This document shows positions 24,253 through 34,514 of a stretch of DNA of 45,948 nt, in pieces. Origin of the DNA: Fragilaria crotonensis. Its lineage: Eukaryota; Bacillariophyta; Fragilariophyceae; Fragilariales; Fragilariaceae. The stretch is taken from the NCBI GenBank assembly GCA_022925895.1, contig JAKSYS010000511.1, positions 1-45,948 of the forward strand, written 5' to 3'. The first letter of the stretch is position 1, and every line of letters begins with the position of its first letter. A program made the translations under genes and the position numbers. A model generated the notes under the pieces. It was not told where the DNA came from. It saw nothing but the letters and a program-made list of their open reading frames with translations, and did no database searches.

Positions 24253-25181
24253 AATTGCAACACTAAGAAGTAAACGTACCCGGAAAACCCAACTTTTCTG
24301 TACTCTCTCGATAAAGGCCGGGTGCAGACAAGCAACATTTTCCAACGAAACAAGTTTGGGGGTCAGGTTTTCATCGCAAATTTTTGCTGCGGTAAAAGGG
24401 AGGGCTTTATTCATATATAAGGCTAAAGGTCGCCAAAATGTTTCGTTGCTTCTATCATACACTACCTGTACTCATAATAATAGAGTGTACTATAATGACA
24501 CACTGTACGGAAATGTCATGTCTGTCATCTGAAGATTCATGAGATTCGACCTCACCGAATTCTTGTCTACAGAATGGCATACACATACTTTCACATCATG
24601 AATGCCAACTATTCATACATAGAGCACAGATATTTCGTAGAACTGTACTGCAAATATGTATGTTAGATGTGGTGAAAAAATGTAGTAGACCCCATTACCT
24701 TTTTTTACATAATTGAACGATAAGCACTCTCAGTATGGCGTATGATATGTATGTCATATACTAACTTACCACTACTAATCTCTAATCTATGCTACGTTAG
24801 GAGTACGCATGTTTTGCACACATGTTCATACATTTTACATCATGCATTCGAGAAGTAGTATGCGACTGGCACATCTGCTTGAGGTGCAAAAATCTAGCAG
24901 ACCCACTTCATTTGAGATAATGATTCAGAGAGACACATGAACAATTTGCGTAACATAAAAACAGATCGATTAACGTTGCAATTGCATGTCTACAGCATTA
25001 ATATTATTATATAGCTGTAGGTAAAAAATATGAATTGACCATGCGGCCGTCGATATAATTATTGACGGATATCCAAAACTTGCTTGTCCCACGTGCGACA
25101 AGGACGAGGAAACAGAATAGAACTCATAAGTCATTAGCTCCTTGCAAATAAAGCTTTTCGACTTCATAACAGCCAACTATC

Positions 25182-26381
25182 ATGTTCTTCAGATTGTTAA
25201 TCGTTGCTTCATTCTTCACAATGGCGAACGGCCAAGCTTGTTCCGTATGTGGGGAAGGCTTGGCTGTTACTAAGCCTGACGCGATCTTCACATTTCCAGG
25301 TTATAAAGACACTCCTTGTGGAGAGCTCCAACTGAGTGGAGCGCAAGGCAAGATCCCAATTGACAGATGTCAATACCTTCCAGATTTTGTTGATATATGC
25401 GAATGCGCTCCTGGTGCCTTCCCCCCTGCCGCACCCGCTGCAACAAATGCACCAGTCGCCGTTGCACCAATTGCACCGGCTTTGAGCGCCACGCCTGCAC
25501 CAGTCGAGGCACCAACAATTGGTGGCGCTACCACTCCACCCGTCGCTACTGGCTCGTCGGCACCGGTTGCTGCTGGCTCATCGCCACCGGTTGCTGCTGG
25601 CTCCACTCCACCCGTTGCTGCTGGCTCATCGCCACCGGTTGCGGCTGGCTCCACTCCACCCGTCGCTGCTGGCTCCACTCCACCCGTCGCTGCTGGCTCA
25701 TCACCACCCGTCGCTGCTGGCTCATCACCACCCGTTGCTGCTGGCACCAGTGCACCCGTTGCTGCTGGCACCAGTGCACCCGTTGCTGCTGGCTCCACTC
25801 CACCCGTCGCTGCTGGTTCAACTCCACCGGTGGCGGCTGGTTCCACGCCACCCGTCGCTGCTGGTTCCGCGCCACCCGTCGCTGCTGGCTCAACCCCACC
25901 CGTCGCTGCTGGCACCACTCCGCCCGTCGCTGCTGGCACCACTCCACCCGTCGCTGCTGGCACCACTCCACCCGTCGCTGCTGGCACCACTCCACCCGTC
26001 GCTGCTGGCACCACGCCACCCGTCGCTGCTGGCACCACGCCACCCGTCGCTGCTGGCACCACTCCGCCAGTCGCCGCTGGCACCACTCCGCCAGTCGCCG
26101 CTGGCTCCACTCCGCCAGTCGCTGTACCAGTGACGTCGTCGCCGTCATCTTCACCGATCGCGCCTGTCGAACTCATGCCATCCTCTGATCCACCATCAGT
26201 TGCTCCAGTTATCGAGTCTGAGAATGTAGGTGGCATGAAGAGCATGGGATCGAAGAAAGACCACAAGAAGGCAGGCAAAAAAGATAAGAAGAAGAAAGAG
26301 AAAGAGGACGACAAGAAAGAATCCTTGAAGATTGAAAAGGATGGAAAGAAGGGTAAGGGCGGTAAGGGAAAGAAGCTTTGA
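25182..26381 (+). CDS. Secreted Cys-motif protein with 24 tandem PPVAAG repeats and Lys-rich tail
   Basis: A clean 399-residue frame from an ATG at 25182. Residues 1-18 form a signal peptide (hydrophobic core LLIVASFF, likely cleavage near residue 17-19). Residues 19-80 form a small domain with six Cys at 20, 23, 46, 63, 73 and 75, of which the first and last pairs are C-x2-C and C-x-C. A Pro/Ala linker follows, then about 24 copies of an 8-residue unit V-A-A-G-[ST]-[ST]-[PA]-P (residues about 121-312). A Ser/Pro stretch and a strongly basic Lys/Gly tail (about 355-399) end the protein. No transmembrane segment or GPI signal is evident. The design (secretion signal, Cys domain, mucin-like Thr/Ser/Pro repeats, polycationic tail) suits a cell-wall, mucilage or silica-associated protein, which is inference. 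I recall similar Cys-motif starts in other diatom proteins. It is the only convincing host gene between the LINE and the MULE nest. Confidence 0.85.
   Translation: MFFRLLIVASFFTMANGQACSVCGEGLAVTKPDAIFTFPGYKDTPCGELQLSGAQGKIPIDRCQYLPDFVDICECAPGAFPPAAPAATNAPVAVAPIAPALSATPAPVEAPTIGGATTPPVATGSSAPVAAGSSPPVAAGSTPPVAAGSSPPVAAGSTPPVAAGSTPPVAAGSSPPVAAGSSPPVAAGTSAPVAAGTSAPVAAGSTPPVAAGSTPPVAAGSTPPVAAGSAPPVAAGSTPPVAAGTTPPVAAGTTPPVAAGTTPPVAAGTTPPVAAGTTPPVAAGTTPPVAAGTTPPVAAGTTPPVAAGSTPPVAVPVTSSPSSSPIAPVELMPSSDPPSVAPVIESENVGGMKSMGSKKDHKKAGKKDKKKKEKEDDKKESLKIEKDGKKGKGGKGKKL
25542..26117 (+). repeat. 24-bp coding minisatellite, about 24 units
   Basis: The 24-bp unit encoding VAAG[ST][ST]PP is repeated about 24 times without any frame break. 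Early units mix GSS, GST and GTS versions; eight consecutive units (about 25902-26093) are all GTT, many nearly identical in DNA, which points to recent local expansion. Copy number is likely to vary between strains. Confidence 0.9.
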
Positions 26382-28610
26382 GTCTCCCTTGCATCGGATG
26401 CGCAGCCGTATATTTGTGAAAATCGCCATGCTCGATGTTTTGCCAGGAGCGTCATAGGTGTTGTGCAAATTTACTTCATTGTCCATGATGTTTCTAGAAG
26501 AAGAATAATGGCTACTGGAGACTGGAGTACTCCGAGTACTCGCTATTTAGTTACCAACTAATCAAAAAGTATTCCTCTTCCCCTTGGGCTAGAATTTCGC
26601 CTGCAAGCTGTGTTCTAACTCACCTCAATTGAGTTGAGTGAATAGCGCGTAAAATCGACCCAAAGCGCCACGCGCTCCTGGTACTCTGTCATACATATAT
26701 GATTCGCACACAACGGTTGATGAAACAGTATGATACGCGAGGAGAGTCATCGGCTGTGGAAGAGTCGCCATTTCACTCAGTTCGATTATATCATCCATAA
26801 TGTACTTGTTTTCGACGCTTGATAACGCGTTATGATGCAAAGCAATCAAGGAAATGCCGTTCAGACAATTGTCAATGGTTCGTGGAATTGAGGTCATTGT
26901 AATCGACATAGATCTGTCCTTCAAGGTATAGCGCCACAACAGCCTCGATCATCTGCAGCTCCTGCGACCTAATCTTGCGTCTGGTTATTAAAACACCACA
27001 ACGACAAGCGATGGGAACGAATGTTTCATAGTCATGATTGCGCCAACGCAAAACCATGAGGTTTCCCGGCCCATAAGCTTGGGATCAACAATTACGAATA
27101 GTCAGTGTCTGAGGATTTCCGTTTCACAAATAAAACGAAAAGCAATGGATAACACGACAAGTCGACAAGTTGAACATGGACTTTGGTTCAATTCAATGAG
27201 TTGTTGCGAGAAAGGATATAGCCTTCCGTACGTGCACTTCATATTCAATCATGACTTGAGGGAACGTGATCGGAGTAGCGCTGCCAACAGAAATATACCA
27301 GACATACTCACGGCATTTGATTGTGAAAGTCACTGATCACCCTTTATTGTCGCTCTTGCCGAATGGACTCCTGAACTGCGCGAGTCAAGTTTCGATACAA
27401 TCGTCCCGCATCAAGACTTATGCATCACTCTTGACCTCCTGGATGATTGTATTTTAACTGACCATATCCAATGGCGCCACCAAACCTTGAAGGTTAAGGC
27501 AGACATAATCGTTGGTACTTAACTGCATTGCGATGAAACGAATGAATGACAAGATAGCAATCGACGTGGTACTAGTTTAAGCACAGTATCGGGACGAATT
27601 GTTTTCAGGAGAAATGGGACGACTCCAGATTCCATCCGTTATCGATGTATTCATACACTAAGACTTCTCTTTAGCCACCTATCAAACTGGAAGATAACTG
27701 TATTGGGTAGAGATGTTTTGTAGGGTGTTCCGACGTACCAATGGTTTATCGAAAGATATGGCGAGCGGATGTCTGTATGATTTTTTTGTTCAAGCTTGAC
27801 AATTTTTCCTGAAAACAATTGCTCATACTTTGAATGCATCAACCAAGCAAAAGGCTCGGCAAAGCAAGGATTATGATGACTTATGATCCAAAGCAGGGCA
27901 ACAGCAGAAGTTGTACATGAATTAAGATGTTGAGTTTCATGTTGAGACTGTCATCTGAAGCTGCCACTTTGATGTGCGTTTTGATGTCATGTTGCAAACG
28001 AATTTCCTTGAAAATTTTTACGTGTTTCTACTAACATATTGTACTGCTTTTTTTCGCAGTTTATCGGTGGAGAGCAGCTCATTCTGTGGTGGTCATGCTG
28101 GAGGACGAGGAAATGGTATGCATGAGTAGTCATTTGTACCAACTGTGGACCGCTCGTCGTCGTCGGAAAAGACCTGGCCAGGGGAAGCGCAGACTACCGG
28201 CCGAACCTCCTTCTGTTGAGTAAGGGTGATGCCGACCATTAAGAGGAGGTCGTTTTTCACCGAGTTGCAATGCCTTTTGGAAGTTTGATGATTGAAGGAT
28301 CGGGTATGAGGTTTTGGTTGTGGATCCTTTTGATTGAATGGGGAGGAGTTCCTCCATTGGTACCGTGAGGCATTTCTTGTATACTCTGGATCGCAAGTGA
28401 ACAACGTACACACCTTCCAATAACGCATTTTAGAATTGCAGTCATCTAGATGATTGTTTTAGGGAGTAATATTTGGCAAATGGACTCAATTTTACCATGG
28501 TTGTTGCCTTCATTTGCATCATCTTCGATGCCACCAATTGTTTTCAGGATTTTCTTGGTTTGACAACACGGGCAAAGCTAGGTCGTCCCATTACTATATG
28601 TTAAAAAATA
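26382..28610. other. Intergenic region with weak ORFs
   Basis: No supported gene. Frames at 26625-26939 (minus, 104 codons) and 26872-27057 (minus, 61) overlap and have an ordinary composition, and could be parts of one decayed or intron-containing gene, but I see no motif. A plus frame at 27034-27336 and minus frames at 28093-28445 are likewise unrecognised. The right edge is the AT-rich target site of the MULE nest. Confidence 0.4.
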
Positions 28611-28726
28611 GGGGAAATTGCTATCGTACCTGTTATCTATTCCAAAAATTGAAAACACCTGATATCGGCAATAATATACCATATACCCCCTCAAATGACA
28701 ATAATAGCATGCTAACTTTTAATATA
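28611..28726. repeat. Outer MULE left TIR, distal part (before the inner insertion)
   Basis: The outermost 116 bp of the left TIR. It matches the reverse complement of 38250-38364 closely (for example, ggaatagataacaggtacg on the right). It is cut at 28726 by the inner MULE, and the TIR resumes at 33976. Bases 28718-28726 (TTTAATATA) are the target site of the inner element. Confidence 0.9.
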
Positions 28727-29145
28727 GGGGAATTTGCAATTTAGTCCATAAATAAGTTTAAAGATTATAAAGTAGTAGTACACACTAGAGAATGACCCTC
28801 TATCTAGTTTTGTACACTATTGCAATATAGTACATTATGATTTCACTATTTCAATACAGTACACGTATTTTGGCCATGATTGCAATATAATCCATATTTT
28901 TATTATAACACCCATTTCTCAATTTCCGCGCCCGCCACGCCACGATTCCGCTGCAGACATGGTACCCCGTCGTGTAGACTAAACATAAATCAACCATGGT
29001 CACTACTTTTTCATGGAGCCGTTCTCCATCATTTATTTTCTGATGATAGGGTCATTGGCTACAAACCTTTTCATTCTGACCCTGTCCATCAACTTTAACA
29101 GTGGTCATAATTCACCTTGGTGCGATGCTCTTGTCACATTGTGTG
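28727..29145. repeat. Inner MULE left TIR
   Basis: Inverted match to 33572-33975, ending at cacattgtgtg. Sub-repeats of the type GCAATATAgTaCA recur at about 28824, 28854 and 28884. The first four bases GGGG are shared with the outer MULE; beyond about 16 bp the two TIR families differ. Confidence 0.93.
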
Positions 29146-29867
29146 CTATCCATGGTGTGTCAAAGATCACTGACAAACAATTCAAGTTTAGAACCAGTAT
29201 TGTTCTACACAACTTCTCGTACACAGTAGAGTGGAGGAGATCTTCGTGTTGGAAAGCAGCACACAATGATAATTGTGCAAATTGAAACCAAGTGGCCATG
29301 AACAACTCGACCGTCATGAAGAATAGTATTGGCCGTGAAGATGTTGATTATAGCAAGGAGTCTGGCTGATGAACAAAGACGTGACAATTCCAACATTGAA
29401 GCCAATTACCATGAAGCTGATGAAGACTATGTCATCAAGGAGGATGATGTAGCTTTGGACAACTACGGCAAGGTTGACATGGAAAGAGTCTTTCCAAACA
29501 CTGATCATGACAACCCAGCCAATTGAGTACATCCACACCAGGGACAGGGCTGGTAGCTAGAGTTCTTTTGGTGGCTGGATTTTTGTCTCAAGGTACCTCG
29601 AAACGAGGTGAACTTAATTCACAGTTGCGATGAAAATGGTGGCGTCCTCGTTGATGTGGAATGCCGTTTCAAGAAAACGGAAGAAGATGACATAACACAC
29701 AGCAAGTAACATGGATGCTGCGGGACATGTAACTAGTAGTACTAGTAACGTTACTTTTGTCATTTGCTTATTCTTGTTCAAGAACTTCTCTTTGGTTACT
29801 TGAGTTGTCACTTTCCTCTTCAAGTGCGTCTAGTGCATCTAGAGCGTCTTCATATTGCTCCTCTTCA

Positions 29868-30131
29868 CTATGATTGTGTGTTAGTCTTCATGTTGCTTCT
29901 CTTTGCTATGCTCGTAATCAAAGTTTTTGTTGCTTCCATCAGCCTTCGCGTCGGGAAGCAATCTCTTTTCCCGGGCGTTAGGGGCCCGGAATTTGGAAAT
30001 GTCCTCTTATTGTGACCTCGGCGGTCGCAGTTTGAACAGATGATTGGAGAATCTTTACCCAGTTGGTATTTCAGCACTTCGATGCCAAATTCTCTTGGTT
30101 TTGGGGCGCGCAGCTCCACGCTTCTTAACAA
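29868..30131 (-). pseudogene. Inner MULE transposase, C-terminal zinc-knuckle fragment
   Basis: Minus-strand reading gives a Lys/Arg/Pro segment (APKPREFGIEVLKYQLGKD) then C-S-N-C-D-R-R-G-H-N-K-R-T-F. MULE transposases often end with a CCHC knuckle C-x2-C-x4-H-x4-C; here the last Cys is Phe. The fragment is cut on its upstream side by the copia insertion near 30130. It is identified by analogy with the intact CCHC knuckle in the outer MULE at 34569-34610. Confidence 0.6.
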
Positions 30132-32440
30132 TTGGCTGGCGGAAGCATTTTGCCATCAGATTTCAAAGAGTCCGTGCTCACCGGAGGAGAACTACCCGGA
30201 TTTGGCCGAAGCATTCAGCGCTTGCAAGTTGGTTGAAGTCAAGAAGGATCCAGAGTTGTGGTTCAACGACTTGGATCATCTCAACATGCGCATCGGGAGG
30301 ATCAACGCAAAGTATGAGAAGGATGAGCTCCAAATGAAGTCACACATCATGAATTCTATGTTGACGGGCTATGACCCTGTGATTGTGAAGTTCCGTGGCG
30401 AGTTGGCGGATACTACGTTGACCAAGCTTCGCAAGGAGATTGTTTTGCAGTGTAAGTCTTTGTTAAAGGTTAAAGGAAAGTCTACCTCGGAATCGGCATT
30501 GATGGCGAACATGAACAAGCATCCCTACAAGAAGTTCAAAGGGATCTGCAGAAACTGTGGAAAGATCGGCCATAAGGCGGCAGAGTGTCGTTCAAAAGCG
30601 GTTGAAGGCAGCGACGAGGTTGGTGGAAAGGGAAAGACCTCTAGCGCCAAGTCAAACGTTACTTGCTACAACTGTGGCGAGAAAGGTCACTACTCGAACA
30701 AGTGCACTAAGCCTAAGAAGAGTAAGGCTACAAGTGATCCTACTTCGGATATGGCTATGTTTGTGGGTGTCACCGGAGTTGTGGAGAAAGAATGGGATGA
30801 AAAGGACAATCAGAAGGAGAGAAATGGCGGTGAAATCAACAATTGGCAGGATTCTGAGTTATTCAGTTTTGAGCAAACTTGTGGAGACATTCATACCGAC
30901 TTTGATGTGGCATTCGAACGTCCTGTGATCATGACCACGACTGCGGAGGATGTCCATACGGAAATTGTCGAATCCACAGCTTTGACTGTTATCAATCACC
31001 CTCGTGGCAATTATGCCGGTCATCAAGTTTCGAACGAATTTGTCGGATCTTCTGGTACAGATAACACGGAGGAATGGCTTCTCGATTCAGGAGCTACGTC
31101 GGGAGTTACATACGATAAAACTCTTATGACCGACATGCGCCCCTCTAATCGGAAAATTGAAATTGGTAATGGAGACATGGTTGAGACGCTCGGACAGGGA
31201 ACAGTGACACTGACGGACAATGACGGAACGCTTGTGTCCTTCACAGATGTGTACTACGCCCCTGCGTTTACCAAGCATATTGTCAGCTTTCGCCAGCTCA
31301 TCGAGAACAATTGGAGCTTAAGCAAAGTTACCCGTAATGAATTTGTCTGGGATACGCCGATGTCTACTGCACCAGTTCGGTTCAAGATAAACGATAAGGA
31401 CAGACTGTGCTATTTTGACGGGACTCGAACGCCCGGACCACATGACAGGGAGTCAGTAAATAATTTAACGGCTTCACCCGTGACTCTCGATATCAATGTT
31501 GCACATGGCTTGTTGGGACATCCTGACACTCGTACGGTGAATGCTATGGCCGCGAAACAAGGTTGGACATTGACTGGGACAGTGAAACCATGTGGTTCGT
31601 GCGCTCTCGCAAAAGCACGCGCCAAGACGGTTCCTAAGTCTACGTTGACAAAGGCCAAGGCTCCCGGAGAACGACTTTTCTTGGACATTTCGGGCCCTTA
31701 TTCGGACTCTTTGAACCAGAACAAGTATTGGCTTCGCATCGTGGACGACCATACAAGATTCAGTTGGGACTGCTTTCTACCAAAGAAGAGCGGTATCCAT
31801 ATTCCGTTGGCAAATTACTTAAGATGAATAAAGCAGCGGGCAAACAATGCAAGTTCCTTCGGTGCGACAATGCAGGTGAAAATGAGTCTTATGTACAGGA
31901 GCTCTGTTCCAAATATGATGTGGAATTGGAAATGACCGCTCCCAACACGCCTCAGATGATGACGGTGTCGATGGCAACGGTGCTATTGTACCACGCGACA
32001 ACACTGCAACTACAAAAACTATCTGTTCGATCGAATCGTGTGATAGCTATGTCCTGGACGATGATGATCTTGGTTGGACAGTTGTGAACAGAGGTTCAAA
32101 CAAGTCCAAGACCAAGACCTGACATAAGGATTTATGCCAAGAGGCTTGCAAGAGTTGGAAAGCCTTTATAGGCATATGTGCCAATGGATCTGGGGTTAGA
32201 TTAACCCAGTGGGATTACTTTCAGCCTTGGAGTTGGTCTTGTTCCAACTTGGACTTAAGGAAAGTGGTCTTGTGTTTGTTCTGCTTGTACTGGATGAGAT
32301 GTGTGGTTAATCTTGGGAGCTTTTGGAGTCCAGGAACAAGATTGGAATAGATCTAGAAAGTGTAATTTCTAGAACTCACAATATTCAAAAACAGGATCTA
32401 GTAGCGTCAAGTTCACTACTGGATAGAGAGTCTACGGTAT
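30130..32440 (+). mobile_element. Truncated Ty1/copia retrotransposon inside the inner MULE
   Basis: Copia gag, protease and integrase sequence (about 30134-32120) followed by about 300 bp of non-coding sequence that may include the 3' UTR or part of an LTR. It lies between two fragments of the inner MULE transposase on the opposite strand, so it inserted into, and replaced part of, that gene. No 5' LTR is found before gag, and no target duplication is evident, so the exact ends (near 30130 and 32430) are uncertain. The RT and RNase H have been deleted. Confidence 0.8.
30134..32122 (+). pseudogene. Copia gag-pol with internal deletion
   Basis: The long frame to 31827 carries a UBN2-type gag segment (LWFNDLDHLNMRIGRINAKY), two perfect CCHC knuckles (CRNCGKIGHKAAEC and CYNCGEKGHYSNKC, each C-x2-C-x4-H-x4-C), the aspartic protease motif WLLDSGATSG, an integrase zinc-binding region (HGLLGH ... 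CGSC) and the start of the integrase core (LFLDISGPY). The frame breaks near 31790 and continues in another frame with the second core Asp (RCDNAGENES, about 31860). At about 31945 integrase sequence jumps to a short acidic tail ending in KSKTKT and a stop (about 32120). The catalytic Glu of integrase, the RT and the RNase H are absent. The upstream ATG at 30040 is in MULE sequence and is not the native start. Confidence 0.85.
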
Positions 32441-33500
32441 TGGGAATCAGAGATGTTTAACACCTGCTGACAAACAATGGGGCATGCTTCCTTTAGATAC
32501 TTCAACATCTGAACCCAAGTTTGCCAATCCTCATTGCTGGCAATCATGAAACCAATGGGGAATACATTGTTCTTGTCCCCTGGTGTCAGAACAGATGCAA
32601 CATGTAATGTTCCCTTGAATTCACTGCAAAGGTGGGTAGCATCAAGGAAAATCACCGGTCTCACACTTAAGAGCATATTTCACAAATCCACGAAGGAGGT
32701 GAATGCTCTGAATCTCAAAGGTTGGCAAACATGTGAACCCAATCAGCACTGACCCTGGCTTTGTTCTTTCAAGCTCCTCAATGCAAGATCCAACCAGCTG
32801 AATGCTCTTGCAGTCCAACCTTTTGGTTATCAGCCATGGTGGTGTCCCGGTTGACGGCACGCCATAGTGTGTTGGACGAAACGACTTGGGAATCGTCTTT
32901 TTGTTTGCCATTGTCCTCACAACGTGATTTCCTTCCATCAGGCTGCAAGTGGTGCACAATGAACTCCAGCATGGATTGTCTTCATCCTCCTAGAGATAGC
33001 ATACTACATACCATCACTCCTGGTGTGCCTCAAGGCACGAATCCCAAGCAAATGGACAGTTGATGTGTTCCCTGCATTGATAGAACCGAAATTTCCCATT
33101 GATGGAACGCTTGATGCGCAAGATTTTGCCAGTTTTTTGTACATAGATTTCCACGAGAGGGTTGATGTGTTCCATCTTTGCAAAGGAGTCAACGTTGGCT
33201 TCCGCCATCACCTTGTACTAGAAGGTAGTGTCCGACAGGAATCATACACCCGTAAGATCACTTTCCTCCGTCTTGGAAGAAGTGGACACCACTGGGGCAT
33301 TGATGACCAACTCATTGGGAAGTTGTTTTGCCTCAAAATGCTGGTTGACGGCTTCCTGCAACAAATCCTCCATCTCTCCGGACTCGAGGGACACATCGGA
33401 GTCATGATGTCCGTTGTTGCACTCTTTGTGTTCAACGGCTTTCCTGCTGGGGCTCTTCGAAACAACTTTGTCGGCTCCACCTGCTCGGTTTTGCCAGTTT
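32416..33500 (-). pseudogene. Inner MULE transposase, N-terminal and first catalytic part
   Basis: Reading on the minus strand from about 33500, an acidic region is followed by a zinc-binding block (GKFRFYQCREHINCPFA at about 33070-33120) resembling the N-terminal domain of MuDR-type transposases, then IQLVGSCIEELERTKPGSV, and then VRPVIFLDATHLC (about 32620-32665), in which the first catalytic Asp is intact. The block GTLHVASVLTPGDKNNVFPI follows, and the frame ends at about 32430 near ISDSQYRR, at the expected place of the second catalytic Asp, where copia sequence begins. At least three frame changes occur before that. Identification is firm from the order of motifs and from the parallel with the outer copy. 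Confidence 0.75.
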
Positions 33501-33571
33501 GATCAATAAGCAACAATATCGGCATCAGAATCTGATGGATGGTAACCAGCCAGCCCGTAGAATTATTGCAT

Positions 33572-33975
33572 CACACAATGTGACAAGAGCATCGCACCAA
33601 GGTGAATTATGACCACTGTTAAAGTTGATGGACAGGGTCAGAATGAAAAGGTTTGTAGCCAACAATGCCATCATCAGAAAATAAATGATGGAGAACGGCT
33701 CCATGAAAAAGTAGTGACCATGGTTGATTTATGTTTGATCTACACAACGGGGTACCATATCTTCAGTGGAACCTTGGCGTGGCGGGCGCGGAAATTGAGA
33801 AATGGGTGTTACAATTAAAAAATGGACTACACAGCAAACATGGCCAAAACATGTGTACTTTATTGAAATAGTGAAATCATAATGTACTATATTGCAATAG
33901 TGTACAAAGCTAGATAGAGGGTCATTGTACTTTATAATCTTTAAACTTATTAAAGGACTAAATTGCAATTTCCCC
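33572..33975. repeat. Inner MULE right TIR
   Basis: Reverse complement of 28727-29145 with a few small indels. It starts at cacacaatgtg and ends at the CCCC before the 9-bp target duplication. Confidence 0.93.
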
Positions 33976-34435
33976 TTTAATATATCAATAACACCTATTA
34001 TCTTTTTGCCGTTTTTTCAATATCACCATTTATGTTTTACACAATTTGCAATATCACCTGTTATTATTTGCAATAACACCTGTTTCAATTGTGCCAATTT
34101 CAACTCCACGCAAATTATCATACCCCATAATGTAGAATGCCAACCCATTGACACGCTTTCAAGCGTAAGGATCTCATGCATTGCTTAGCATTATCATGTG
34201 CTTCACACTAATGAAATAAGCTGTGTTATTCCATTGACAAGGCTTGGCGGGTTGGTGTGAGGAAGTATGTGGTCATCTTGTGTGCTCTTGGGTACATTCT
34301 GGTTGCATTGTCATATGTCTTCAGATTTCTTGGGCTTGAGACCGGCCAGTAACAAAAAATCGCTCGTATACAGTGCTGTACAAATGTACATGGACAATCT
34401 TTTATGACACCAAGTGACACAACACAATCTCATCA
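33976..34435. repeat. Outer MULE left TIR, proximal part (after the inner insertion)
   Basis: This continues the left TIR interrupted at 28726. It begins with the second copy of the 9-bp target duplication TTTAATATA and matches the reverse complement of the right TIR down to about 37810. The match stops at aatctcatca (34435). Short internal words resembling AATAWCACCTGTTATT recur at 33985, 34017, 34050 and 34070. Confidence 0.9.
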
Positions 34436-34514
34436 TGAAGTAGCTCTTCTTCATGATCAAGAGCAACAGCCACAACACCACATATACATGCAACTTGAAC
34501 TACTTTAAGAGCAA

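Larger units (their letters stand above)
28727..33975 (-). mobile_element. Inner MULE nested in the left TIR of the outer MULE
   Basis: A 5249-bp element with ends GGGGAATTTGCAATTTAGTC (left) and the near-identical reverse complement on the right. Its TIRs are about 419 bp (28727-29145) and 404 bp (33572-33975). It is flanked by a perfect 9-bp target duplication TTTAATATA at 28718-28726 and 33976-33984. Transposase fragments lie on the minus strand at both sides of a copia insertion: N-terminal and DDE parts at 33500-32430, and the C-terminal CCHC knuckle at 30131-29868. The middle of the transposase, from just before the second catalytic Asp to the SWIM region, is missing. No Ulp1-like sequence is seen in this element, so it differs from the outer one in gene content as well as TIR sequence. 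Confidence 0.93.

Noticed and set aside
25370..26455. A 361-codon minus-strand ORF and two other long frames over the PPVAAG repeat
   Set aside because: They are shadows created by the 24-bp repeat, which has no stop in several frames. The plus frame has the ATG, signal peptide and Cys domain.
26625..27057. A leucine-rich-repeat gene on the minus strand
   Set aside because: One segment faintly resembles an LRR, but there is no second repeat in register and the frames are broken.
28602..28610. A perfect target duplication for the outer MULE
   Set aside because: The flanks are TAAAAAATA and TAAAAAAAT, which differ by one A in a homopolymer. They are reported only as an imperfect duplication.
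29329..29526. A plus-strand 65-codon acidic ORF in the inner MULE as a second gene
   Set aside because: It is short, has no recognisable motif and lies next to the TIR. Plausible but unsupported.
30040..30133. ATG at 30040 as the true start of copia gag
   Set aside because: The first about 30 codons are antisense to the MULE zinc-knuckle fragment; the gag-like sequence begins only after about 30134.
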